From Clostridiales bacterium UBA8960 (lineage in GTDB: Bacteria; Bacillota; Clostridia; Peptostreptococcales; Acidaminobacteraceae), in contig DMYC01000154.1 of the NCBI GenBank assembly GCA_003482695.1, positions 1 to 7,531 of the forward strand: DNA of 7,531 nucleotides. The letters are read 5' to 3'. Under the pieces are notes generated by a model. That model made no database searches. It saw only the letters and a program-made list of their open reading frames with translations, and was not told the origin of the DNA. Positions 1 through 5,823 of the stretch are shown piece after piece (within the stretch, counting starts at the first letter, position 1; every line of letters starts with the position of its first letter). Position numbers and translations under genes: made by a program.

Positions 1-1
1 G

Positions 2-697
2 ATTCCTGATCGTGGAGAAGAAGCAAGCGTCAAACTCACAAAATTTATCGATGAACGCATCCTCGAAACGCCTACTATCGCCATAAAAAGCGTCATCAAT
101 GAAACCGTCAACATGGGTGAGGTCGCCCTGAACAGTTTAACTTGCGCAATGGACGGCTATTTTGAAGGTCAAATAGAAAAGGTAAAGAAAACGTTTGTGT
201 ATGAAAGAGATGTAAATGCGCTTGAAACACTCATCACAGAATTTCTCGTAAAACTATCCAGCAAAGATCTCCTTGAAACGGATCGAAGATATATAGATGG
301 CTTATTCAACAACATCAACGATATTGAACGCGTTGGTGATCATGCGGATAACATCGCTGAATTAATCGTTCAAATGGACGACAAAAATATTGCGTTTTCA
401 GAAGGTTCAAAGCAAGCACTGCTCATTATGTACAACAAGACTAAAGAAACCTATCAAAAGGCACTTCAAGTAATTGATCAACCCAATGTTGATCTGATAA
501 AAGACGTCATTAAAATTGAAGAAGAGATGGATATTCTTCAGAAAAAAGCGCGACATGACCACTTTGAACGTCTAAATTCAAACATCTGCAGCACTGAAGC
601 TGGCATTTATTATCTCGAGATCGTGAACAATCTGGAAAGAGTGTCCGACCTTTCGTGCAATCTTGTGCGTATGGTTGCAGATACCGTGGAAATATAA
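2..697 (+). CDS. Na+/phosphate cotransporter family protein, C-terminal part (5' end outside window)
   Basis: The reading frame is open from base 2 to the TAA at 695-697, giving 231 codons with no start needed; an internal ATG at 113 is not the true start because recognisable family sequence precedes it (a segment like LDER-LETP-IA near codons 17-28). In NptA/Na-Pi cotransporter proteins of bacteria, an N-terminal membrane part of two PNaS repeats carries Na+-coupled phosphate uptake, and a cytoplasmic PhoU-like helical domain follows; only this tail is visible here. Two PhoU-type signatures are seen: NDIERVGDH (about nt 317-343), close to consensus, and NNLERVSDLS (about nt 629-658), where the usual Gly-Asp-His is replaced by Ser-Asp-Leu. 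There is no hydrophobic segment in this part, as expected for the cytoplasmic tail. A terminator follows directly, so the gene is transcriptionally separate from the sugar genes downstream. A stand-alone PhoU is less likely because of the preceding LDER/LETP linker. Confidence 0.88.
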   Translation: MPDRGEEASVKLTKFIDERILETPTIAIKSVINETVNMGEVALNSLTCAMDGYFEGQIEKVKKTFVYERDVNALETLITEFLVKLSSKDLLETDRRYIDGLFNNINDIERVGDHADNIAELIVQMDDKNIAFSEGSKQALLIMYNKTKETYQKALQVIDQPNVDLIKDVIKIEEEMDILQKKARHDHFERLNSNICSTEAGIYYLEIVNNLERVSDLSCNLVRMVADTVEI

Positions 698-705
698 ATA
701 ATCGT

Positions 706-744
706 AAAAAGAAGGCGATTCATTTCGGTCGCCTTCTTTTTTTT
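706..744 (+). terminator. Rho-independent terminator of the Na/Pi cotransporter gene
   Basis: A perfect 13-bp stem is formed by 706-718 (ending GAAGGCGA) and 729-741 (starting TCGCCTTC), with a 10-nt loop at 719-728 and a T-run from 737 to 744. It begins 9 nt after the stop codon. The A-rich left base of the stem pairs with the T-tract, so the same hairpin may also work in the opposite direction, but no minus-strand gene is seen here to need it. Confidence 0.93.
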
Positions 745-750
745 GCCTTT

Positions 751-802
751 AATTCATCATCTGTCTATGATACTATAATTTTTAACATGACGTCGCAGGA
801 GG
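751..802 (+). promoter_or_regulatory. Probable promoter and RBS of the binding protein-kinase-regulator operon
   Basis: A perfect -10 hexamer TATAAT lies at 774-779, downstream of the terminator and about 31 bp before the start codon. No good -35 is visible: at 15-17 bp spacing only AATTCA (751-756) or TTCATC (753-758) are found, and TTGCCT at 743-748 is too far away (25 bp). Transcription would start near 786, leaving a leader of about 24 nt. AGGAGG at 797-802 is a full-strength Shine-Dalgarno sequence 7 nt before the ATG at 810. The poor -35 suggests either low basal expression or help from an activator. Confidence 0.6.
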
Positions 803-809
803 AACCCGC

Positions 810-2288
810 ATGAAAAAAACGCAATTCATACTTATGGTATTAATCGTACTTGTCATCATCATGACAGCCATCTTGCTGAATCAAAGTCAGTTGCTACTCA
901 ACAAGCAAACTGAAATCCCTGATACGCCACAAGTTGTATCGCTTTCGGATCCGTCTTTTGAGCATTTCGTTTTTCCGAAAGGGTTTGACATAAGAAAATA
1001 TGAAGGTGTGACGCTTAACTTTATCGTTGAGAATAATTTAAATGCAAACGTCCTTTCATTGGAGACCGAAGAATTTACAAAACTGACAGGCATCAACATC
1101 AAAATTCGCCCAACGGACTTTGACACTTTCATCCAAAAAATCAATTTGGATTTCATCTCAAAAGCTGGGGACTACCAACTGATTTACTGTGATCCATATC
1201 AAACGTTAAATCGATTTCACGATGATCTTGAAATATTAAACCCCTATTTGAATCATGATGAGTTGCCTCGTCTACAAGTTGAAATGAGCGATTTTTTTGA
1301 GGAACAGCTTGAAGTGACCTCATATTTTGAAACAAAGGATCAACTGTATGCCATTCCATTCGATTCTACGACGATGGTCCTTTATTATCGAAAAGATGTG
1401 TTTAGAGATTTCCTAGAGGCTTTTATGCGCGCTAAGGGTTATGACTGGACACCTGGGACCACAGAGTTTACATGGGAACGATTCATAGAGGTTTCAGAAT
1501 GGATCGATACGTATGTGCCAAATGAGATCGTCGAGTACGGCAGTGGACATATGGCACAAGACCACAACTCGATTTTTTGTGAATTTTCAAACCTGTTGGC
1601 ATCAAATGGCGGTGATTACTTTAATGACGCAAAAATAAACACACTGGGTCTTGAGCAATTTGAAGCGCTTGATGTCTTAAGTGATGTATTCATCAAGTCT
1701 TTAGAACAATATAAACGCGCAATAGCCGTCGCTGCACCAGAAAGCGTCAACTGGAACTGGGAAGATTCTGCAGATGCCTTTAGACGTGGCGATATTGCCA
1801 TGATGCTCAATTGGGATGAAAATTATGCCGCTCTAAACACCTCACCCAATTTTAGGGTCAGAAATAATATTGGGACTGCCATATTGCCTTATGGCGACGT
1901 CAGAAGTGCAAACATATACGGGGGTTCTGGCATAGGCATCAACAAATATGCAACAGATATCGAAAAAGAAGCCGCATGGTTCTTCATCACTTGGGCTACA
2001 TCAAAAGAAATGCAACTTAGAATATTGACTGAACCCACAGGGGGTGCACTCCCGACCATAAAATCGGCGTATGAAGCCATCGATCCTTTTTTCAGAGCGT
2101 CTCGCCCGCAGATAGACACGGTCTTAACGGCTTGGCTGCCTGAGAATATTTATCTAAGGCCTAAACTGAAACATTTTTATGCCATCGAAAAGATTCTTAC
2201 AAGCCGCCTTCACGATATGGTTGCGAACGACATAGACCCGACTGAAACAGCCACTCGAATCTATCAAGACATCATGCAAAAGAGGTGA
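810..2288 (+). CDS. Membrane-anchored family 1 (CUT1-type) extracellular solute-binding protein, probable sugar sensor
   Basis: A 492-residue extracytoplasmic binding protein. Residues about 6-24 form one hydrophobic segment after the basic MKKT start. No lipobox cysteine follows and there is no obvious signal peptidase I site, so the protein is probably held by an uncleaved N-terminal anchor. The rest fits solute-binding protein family 1: a first-lobe beta strand around residues 66-72 (VTLNFIVE), a hinge-like segment at 180-196 (YAIPFDSTTMVLYYRKD), and the late motif GGSGIGINKYA (371-381) followed by an AAWFFITWATS helix typical of these proteins. Such proteins usually deliver oligosaccharides to CUT1 transporters, but no CUT1 permeases are present. 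Instead the gene sits 4 nt before a sensor kinase gene, which points to a sensing role: the ligand-loaded protein would contact the kinase's outer domain. The start is fixed by AGGAGG at 797-802. Family call is firm; the sensing role is inferred; the ligand is unknown. A transport protein for unlinked CUT1 permeases remains possible. Confidence 0.85.
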   Translation: MKKTQFILMVLIVLVIIMTAILLNQSQLLLNKQTEIPDTPQVVSLSDPSFEHFVFPKGFDIRKYEGVTLNFIVENNLNANVLSLETEEFTKLTGINIKIRPTDFDTFIQKINLDFISKAGDYQLIYCDPYQTLNRFHDDLEILNPYLNHDELPRLQVEMSDFFEEQLEVTSYFETKDQLYAIPFDSTTMVLYYRKDVFRDFLEAFMRAKGYDWTPGTTEFTWERFIEVSEWIDTYVPNEIVEYGSGHMAQDHNSIFCEFSNLLASNGGDYFNDAKINTLGLEQFEALDVLSDVFIKSLEQYKRAIAVAAPESVNWNWEDSADAFRRGDIAMMLNWDENYAALNTSPNFRVRNNIGTAILPYGDVRSANIYGGSGIGINKYATDIEKEAAWFFITWATSKEMQLRILTEPTGGALPTIKSAYEAIDPFFRASRPQIDTVLTAWLPENIYLRPKLKHFYAIEKILTSRLHDMVANDIDPTETATRIYQDIMQKR

Positions 2289-2292
2289 GCGC

Positions 2293-4047
2293 ATGCAAAG
2301 GATAAAATTCTATAACAGTCTGCGCTTCCAGCTCGTGATGGTCGTCATTTTACTGATACTCATCCCTGTTGGTTTCATCGGATTCTTACTCGCTGGAACC
2401 ATCGAAGAAATATTCAATGAGAAATACAGCAGTGTGGCGATTCAATCGATTAAGGAAACCACTGACAAAATTGATTATCTGCTAAGTGATATTCAAGATT
2501 ATACCATCAGCATTCTAGCAAACCGCAGTTTCCTTGAACTCATTAGTTCGCCTACGACGACAGACAAAGAAATCGATGAGGCGCTGCGTGGGTTTCTCGC
2601 TTCGAGAAACGATATTGATGGCATCTCGCTAATCACGGCTTCAGGCACATACGCCATAGGCACCAACAAGACGACGCCCCTTATTTCCATCCAGCAGATG
2701 GTTAAAAATCAGAGTGACAGCAAACCTTTATGGCTGCCTACCGTTCAGCAAAATATTCGAATCTTGTCGGGCATTTCTTCGAGATATTATTTTTCAGTCG
2801 TGAGAAACATCATCGACTTCAATACACTTGAAAACTATGGCACTTTAGTTGTCGACATCGAAGAAGTCTTGCTGGAGCAAGCGTATGAGAACCTTCTATC
2901 AACAGGTGGTGATGTCACGATCATCGATGAACAAGGGTACATCGTGAGCCATTCAGATGAGCGCAATATCGGATTTTCAATAATGGATCAGCCTTATTCA
3001 GAAGCGGTTTTAAGTCTGGATGAAAACAGCAATGCATTCACCTATCAAACGAAAGAAGGGGACGAGAAGATCGCTTTTTTCAGCACGCTTAAAACGAACG
3101 GTTGGCATGTGGTTCAAACCATCTCAAAAGAGGAACTTTACGGAGAAATCTACCTCATTCAATCCATTTTTTTACTAAGTGGCGCTGTTTATGCCATTTT
3201 GATGATGATCCTTCTCATTATGATGTCTATTCAATATACAGATCCAATGCTTAAAATCATCCGAGATCTTAAACGCGTTGAAAAAGGGGATCTAACCGTT
3301 CGCACAGAGGTGCATACTAAAAATGAAATGCACCAGCTGAGCGAAAGTGTAAACACGATGATTATGGAGATGGAACAACTCATTGACCGACTGGTTGAAG
3401 AAGAGCGGATGAAGCGAGAAGTTGAGCTAGAAGCTTTACATGCGCAAATCAATCCTCATTTTCTCTATAACACGCTAAACACCATCAAGTGGATGGCGAA
3501 AATTCAAGGTGCAACCAGTGTCAGCAACGCGATCGTCGCTCTAGTCAAACTCCTGAGAATCAGCATCAACATCAGCACCGATTTTATAACGCTAAAAGAA
3601 GAAATCGAGTATATTCAAAACTACATCGTCATACAAAAGTTGCGTTTCAATGAAGATTTTGAAATCCTTTACGAAATCGATGAAAGTGTTGAACAGGCTC
3701 AAATACCAAAATTAATTCTTCAACCGATTATCGAGAACAGCATCATTTACGGCATGGAATCAAGTGAATCCCTAAAGATAACTGTGGCTGCACATGCTGA
3801 TGGGGATATGCTGACCATCAAGCTTTCCGATAACGGTCCAGGTATCCCAGAGAATGTCGCTTCTCAAATTGCGTTTGATCTCGCTGCTGGAAAGAAAATG
3901 AGCAAAGCCGGCCTTAACAATACCAGTCAACGCATCAAGCTCTTTTGTGGCGATGCATATGGCATCGACCTCTTGACAAGAGAAGGGGAAGGCACTACTG
4001 TAATTGTAAGATTGCCTGTTAATCTGGAAGGAGAGCGCCATGTTTAA
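2293..4047 (+). CDS. YesM/LytS-type sensor histidine kinase with extracellular Cache-like domain
   Basis: A 584-residue membrane sensor kinase. TM1 spans about residues 12-34 and TM2 about 291-313. The roughly 255 residues between them are extracellular and resemble a double-Cache sensor (for example the stretch VDIEEVLLEQ and the later VTIIDEQGYIVSHSDE). A HAMP linker (about 314-366, with KGDLTVR) and a short charged helix lead to the His_kinase domain (PF06580 type) with the phosphoacceptor His389 in QINPHFLYN. The ATPase part shows the N-box LQPIIENS (Asn482) and G1 box SDNGPGIP (513-519). The G2 region KAGLNNTSQRI (538-548) departs from the usual GIGLxNVxxRL. The start at 2293 is supported by AGAGGTGA (2281-2288), which overlaps the upstream stop codon. 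It would autophosphorylate in response to an outer signal, probably the neighbouring binding protein, and pass phosphate to the regulator encoded next. The family is certain; the ligand is not determinable. Confidence 0.94.
   Translation: MQRIKFYNSLRFQLVMVVILLILIPVGFIGFLLAGTIEEIFNEKYSSVAIQSIKETTDKIDYLLSDIQDYTISILANRSFLELISSPTTTDKEIDEALRGFLASRNDIDGISLITASGTYAIGTNKTTPLISIQQMVKNQSDSKPLWLPTVQQNIRILSGISSRYYFSVVRNIIDFNTLENYGTLVVDIEEVLLEQAYENLLSTGGDVTIIDEQGYIVSHSDERNIGFSIMDQPYSEAVLSLDENSNAFTYQTKEGDEKIAFFSTLKTNGWHVVQTISKEELYGEIYLIQSIFLLSGAVYAILMMILLIMMSIQYTDPMLKIIRDLKRVEKGDLTVRTEVHTKNEMHQLSESVNTMIMEMEQLIDRLVEEERMKREVELEALHAQINPHFLYNTLNTIKWMAKIQGATSVSNAIVALVKLLRISINISTDFITLKEEIEYIQNYIVIQKLRFNEDFEILYEIDESVEQAQIPKLILQPIIENSIIYGMESSESLKITVAAHADGDMLTIKLSDNGPGIPENVASQIAFDLAAGKKMSKAGLNNTSQRIKLFCGDAYGIDLLTREGEGTTVIVRLPVNLEGERHV
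4028..4047 (+). promoter_or_regulatory. Internal RBS and 8-nt stop/start overlap coupling kinase and regulator
   Basis: AAGGAG at 4028-4033 lies inside the end of the kinase gene, 6 nt before the regulator ATG at 4040. The kinase stop TAA is at 4045-4047, so the two frames share 8 nt. Ribosomes finishing the kinase can restart on the regulator, which would keep the two proteins in a fixed ratio. Confidence 0.8.
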
Positions 4048-5635
4048 AGTCCTCATCGTCGATGATGAAGTGCTCGTACGCATCGGTCTTAAAAATACGA
4101 TCGATTGGGAAGCCATCGGCTTTACTGTAGTTGGAGAAGCCTCAAATGGCGAGCAGGGTTATGCCCAATATTTAAAACTTGAGCCCGATGTGGTTATAAC
4201 CGATATCAAAATGCCAAAACAAGACGGTCTTTGGCTAACTGATAAAATTCATAAAGACTCTAAACATACTAAAATACTTGTTCTGACATGCTACGATGAA
4301 TTTCAGTATGCAAGAACTGCACTAAAAAATGGCGCAAGCGATTACATGTTGAAATCTGAAATCGTAGATGACGAATTGATCGCCCTTATGGAAAAATTTA
4401 AAAAAGAATTGGACGATTCGCTAGTGGCGCAACCAAGTGGCGCCGTGAAGACGATGAACGTCAACGCCGTCAAACGGTCTTTGCTCAATGACCTTATCAA
4501 AGTCAAATTCGATATGGACCCTGCACTTCTAGAGCGTTTTGAAGCTCAAGGGTTTGAGGCGTCCCAGTCAAAATATGCGTTCATTTTTTTGCAAAATAAG
4601 ATAAACAACCAAAGCAAAAGCAAATCAATCAGTGAAACGACGCTCAACCTCATCATTGACCATTTAAACGAACGCGGCGTATCTTATTTGTATAACGGCT
4701 ATATGGATGAGCATCTTTTTTTACTATCCGGTCCTGATCTTACTTTGACTATGCTAAACCGAATTGCAAATACCATACAAAATGGTGTGGTTCAATACTT
4801 TGGCATTGCCATCAACTTGATTTACACAAATGCCTTTGAGCAGTTAAGTGAGCTGAACACATATCATGAGAAACTGATGGAACGTGTTGCGATGTTTTTT
4901 TATGTGCCGCGAAATCAGGTTTACATTGAAAACGCAGAGCATGTCAAAATAGCACACTGCCATATTCGAGAAATTAAGACGGATACGCTCAGCAGGCTGG
5001 TGGAACGCATCGGACAAGAGGATAAAGAGGGGACACTGGCGATTCTCTATGAAACAACTGCACTGTTCAAAGACAAACACTACCCTCCGAGGCTTCTAAA
5101 ACACTTAATGACGCAGATACTGGGTGAACTTTACAGCGTCTTCAAATATGCTTTTGATGCTCAAGGTGCCGTATTTAACTATAGCGGCATGCATGATGCG
5201 GTGTCTAAAACCATGCACATGGACGCGCTGAATGAGCTTTTGGCAAGTGTCTTAAGCAGTGTCATCAACGAGCTTAAGTATATCAGGCACAATCAATCAA
5301 AACACGTGATCATGCGTGCCATCAATTTTGTGGAGCACAATTACGATCAGAACATTTCGCTTGAAGATGTGGCCAAGGTCGTGAATTTATCGAAACAATA
5401 CGTCTGTAGTTTGTTTAAGAAAGAGACAGGACAAAACTTGTCGACTTTCATCAACCAGATACGCATCGACAAAGCGAAACAATTGCTTCTAAACCCAACG
5501 GTCAGTAGCAAAGATGTTTTTGAGCTAGTCGGTTATTCAAATCAACAGTATTTCAGCCGTGTGTTCAAAAAAATGACCGGACTGACAACGACTGAGTATA
5601 AGGAACAAGTTGAAAAAAACCATGATGAGGTTTAG
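4040..5635 (+). CDS. YesN-type response regulator with AraC-family DNA-binding domain
   Basis: A 531-residue response regulator. The receiver domain (about 1-120) has the acidic pocket D8-D9, phosphoacceptor Asp55 in TDIKMP, the switch Thr83 in VLTCYDEF and the conserved Lys105. Lys105 is followed by Ser-Glu instead of the usual Pro (LKSEI), a variant that I regard as tolerated in this subfamily. The middle (about 125-420) is a long linker with no domain I recognise, as is normal for YesN proteins. The C-terminal AraC/XylS double helix-turn-helix (about 424-525) contains ISLEDVAKVVNLSKQYVCSLFKK and ends with the family signature VGYSNQQYFSRVFKKMTGLTTTEY. It follows the kinase gene with an 8-nt overlap and is the obvious partner of that kinase. 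AraC-type regulators generally activate by binding direct repeats two helical turns apart; such a repeat lies at 5649-5676, just after this gene, before the transporter genes, which are the most likely target. Confidence 0.94.
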   Translation: MFKVLIVDDEVLVRIGLKNTIDWEAIGFTVVGEASNGEQGYAQYLKLEPDVVITDIKMPKQDGLWLTDKIHKDSKHTKILVLTCYDEFQYARTALKNGASDYMLKSEIVDDELIALMEKFKKELDDSLVAQPSGAVKTMNVNAVKRSLLNDLIKVKFDMDPALLERFEAQGFEASQSKYAFIFLQNKINNQSKSKSISETTLNLIIDHLNERGVSYLYNGYMDEHLFLLSGPDLTLTMLNRIANTIQNGVVQYFGIAINLIYTNAFEQLSELNTYHEKLMERVAMFFYVPRNQVYIENAEHVKIAHCHIREIKTDTLSRLVERIGQEDKEGTLAILYETTALFKDKHYPPRLLKHLMTQILGELYSVFKYAFDAQGAVFNYSGMHDAVSKTMHMDALNELLASVLSSVINELKYIRHNQSKHVIMRAINFVEHNYDQNISLEDVAKVVNLSKQYVCSLFKKETGQNLSTFINQIRIDKAKQLLLNPTVSSKDVFELVGYSNQQYFSRVFKKMTGLTTTEYKEQVEKNHDEV

Positions 5636-5648
5636 TAATGTTAATATA

Positions 5649-5676
5649 GTGCAAAGCGATGTGAATCGCGTGCAAA
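5649..5676 (+). promoter_or_regulatory. Direct repeat GTGCAAA with 21-bp period, candidate operator for the AraC-type regulator
   Basis: The heptamer GTGCAAA occurs at 5649-5655 and again at 5670-5676, offset by exactly 21 bp, about two turns of B-DNA. That places both copies on the same face of the helix, which is the usual geometry for AraC-family sites. The pair is upstream of the ABC transporter gene and just downstream of the gene for an AraC-type regulator. A -10-like element at 5712 would put the repeats about 48-75 bp before a start site, a typical activator position. The match is only 7 bp per copy, so chance is possible; binding is inferred. Confidence 0.42.
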
Positions 5677-5683
5677 AACGCAC
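5656..5683 (+). repeat. Two abutting short inverted repeats
   Basis: GCGAT (5656-5660) and ATCGC (5665-5669) pair perfectly around the 4-nt loop GTGA (a GNRA-type loop in RNA). Directly next to it GTGC (5670-5673) and GCAC (5680-5683) pair around AAAAAC. The first palindrome fills most of the gap between the two GTGCAAA copies and the second covers the downstream copy. They may be part of a protein-binding site or small RNA hairpins in the 3' end of the regulator transcript. Neither is followed by a T-tract, so neither is a terminator. Confidence 0.35.
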
Positions 5684-5711
5684 AAAAAAACAAGGTGTGT
5701 TCTAAAAAAAT

Positions 5712-5729
5712 CATAATATTGTGTTAAAT
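5712..5729 (+). promoter_or_regulatory. Possible weak promoter for the sugar ABC transporter operon
   Basis: CATAAT at 5712-5717 matches the -10 consensus at five of six positions, and TTAAAT at 5724-5729 matches at four and has TG two bases upstream. Neither has a recognisable -35 at 16-18 bp (AACAAG or similar). A missing -35 is common at activator-dependent promoters and would agree with the GTGCAAA repeats just upstream. The region is very AT-rich, so -10-like strings arise easily; confidence is low. Confidence 0.25.
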
Positions 5730-5735
5730 CTTATT

Positions 5736-5770
5736 AATCGAGGGCATTATATGTCCCTCGATTTTGTTTT
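5736..5770 (+). terminator. Intrinsic terminator-like hairpin between regulator and ABC transporter genes
   Basis: AATCGAGGG (5736-5744) pairs perfectly with CCCTCGATT (5755-5763) over 9 bp around a 10-nt loop, and TTTTGTTTT follows (5762-5770, a T-tract broken by one G). It ends the three-gene regulatory transcript about 100-135 nt after the regulator stop. Only 40 bp separate it from the next start codon and no convincing full promoter is seen there, so transcription of the transporter either starts upstream and must pass this hairpin, or reads through from the regulator. It may therefore act as a partial terminator or attenuator. Confidence 0.75.
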
Positions 5771-5793
5771 ATTATGAGTACATGTTAAGACAC

Positions 5794-5823
5794 AAAGGAG
5801 GGTCATCATCATGAATCATGATG
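5794..5823 (+). promoter_or_regulatory. RBS and start-codon inverted repeat of the ABC ATPase gene
   Basis: AAAGGAGG at 5794-5801 is a strong Shine-Dalgarno sequence 9 nt before the ATG at 5811. Immediately after it a perfect 8-bp inverted repeat, CATCATGA (5807-5814) and TCATGATG (5816-5823) about one central base, spans the start codon. In RNA a 6-bp stem with a 5-nt loop could hide the AUG. The CAT triplets make the sequence partly simple, so it may be fortuitous. Confidence 0.5.

Noticed and set aside
743..748. TTGCCT as -35 box for the TATAAT at 774
   Set aside because: The gap is 25 bp, far from 17, and the hexamer overlaps the terminator T-tract.
3772..4116. Antisense open frame across the kinase-regulator junction
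   Set aside because: It lies opposite two firmly identified overlapping genes and resembles no protein I know.
5649..5684. Possible catabolite-control (cre) site in the intergenic region
   Set aside because: The TG, AA and CG elements are present but at wrong spacing on the + strand, and the best reverse-strand fit (from TTGCACGCGAT) has at least three mismatches to the CcpA consensus.
5636..5810. Riboswitch or small RNA gene in the 175-bp gap
   Set aside because: Only short hairpins and one terminator-like stem are seen; no known riboswitch core could be recognised.
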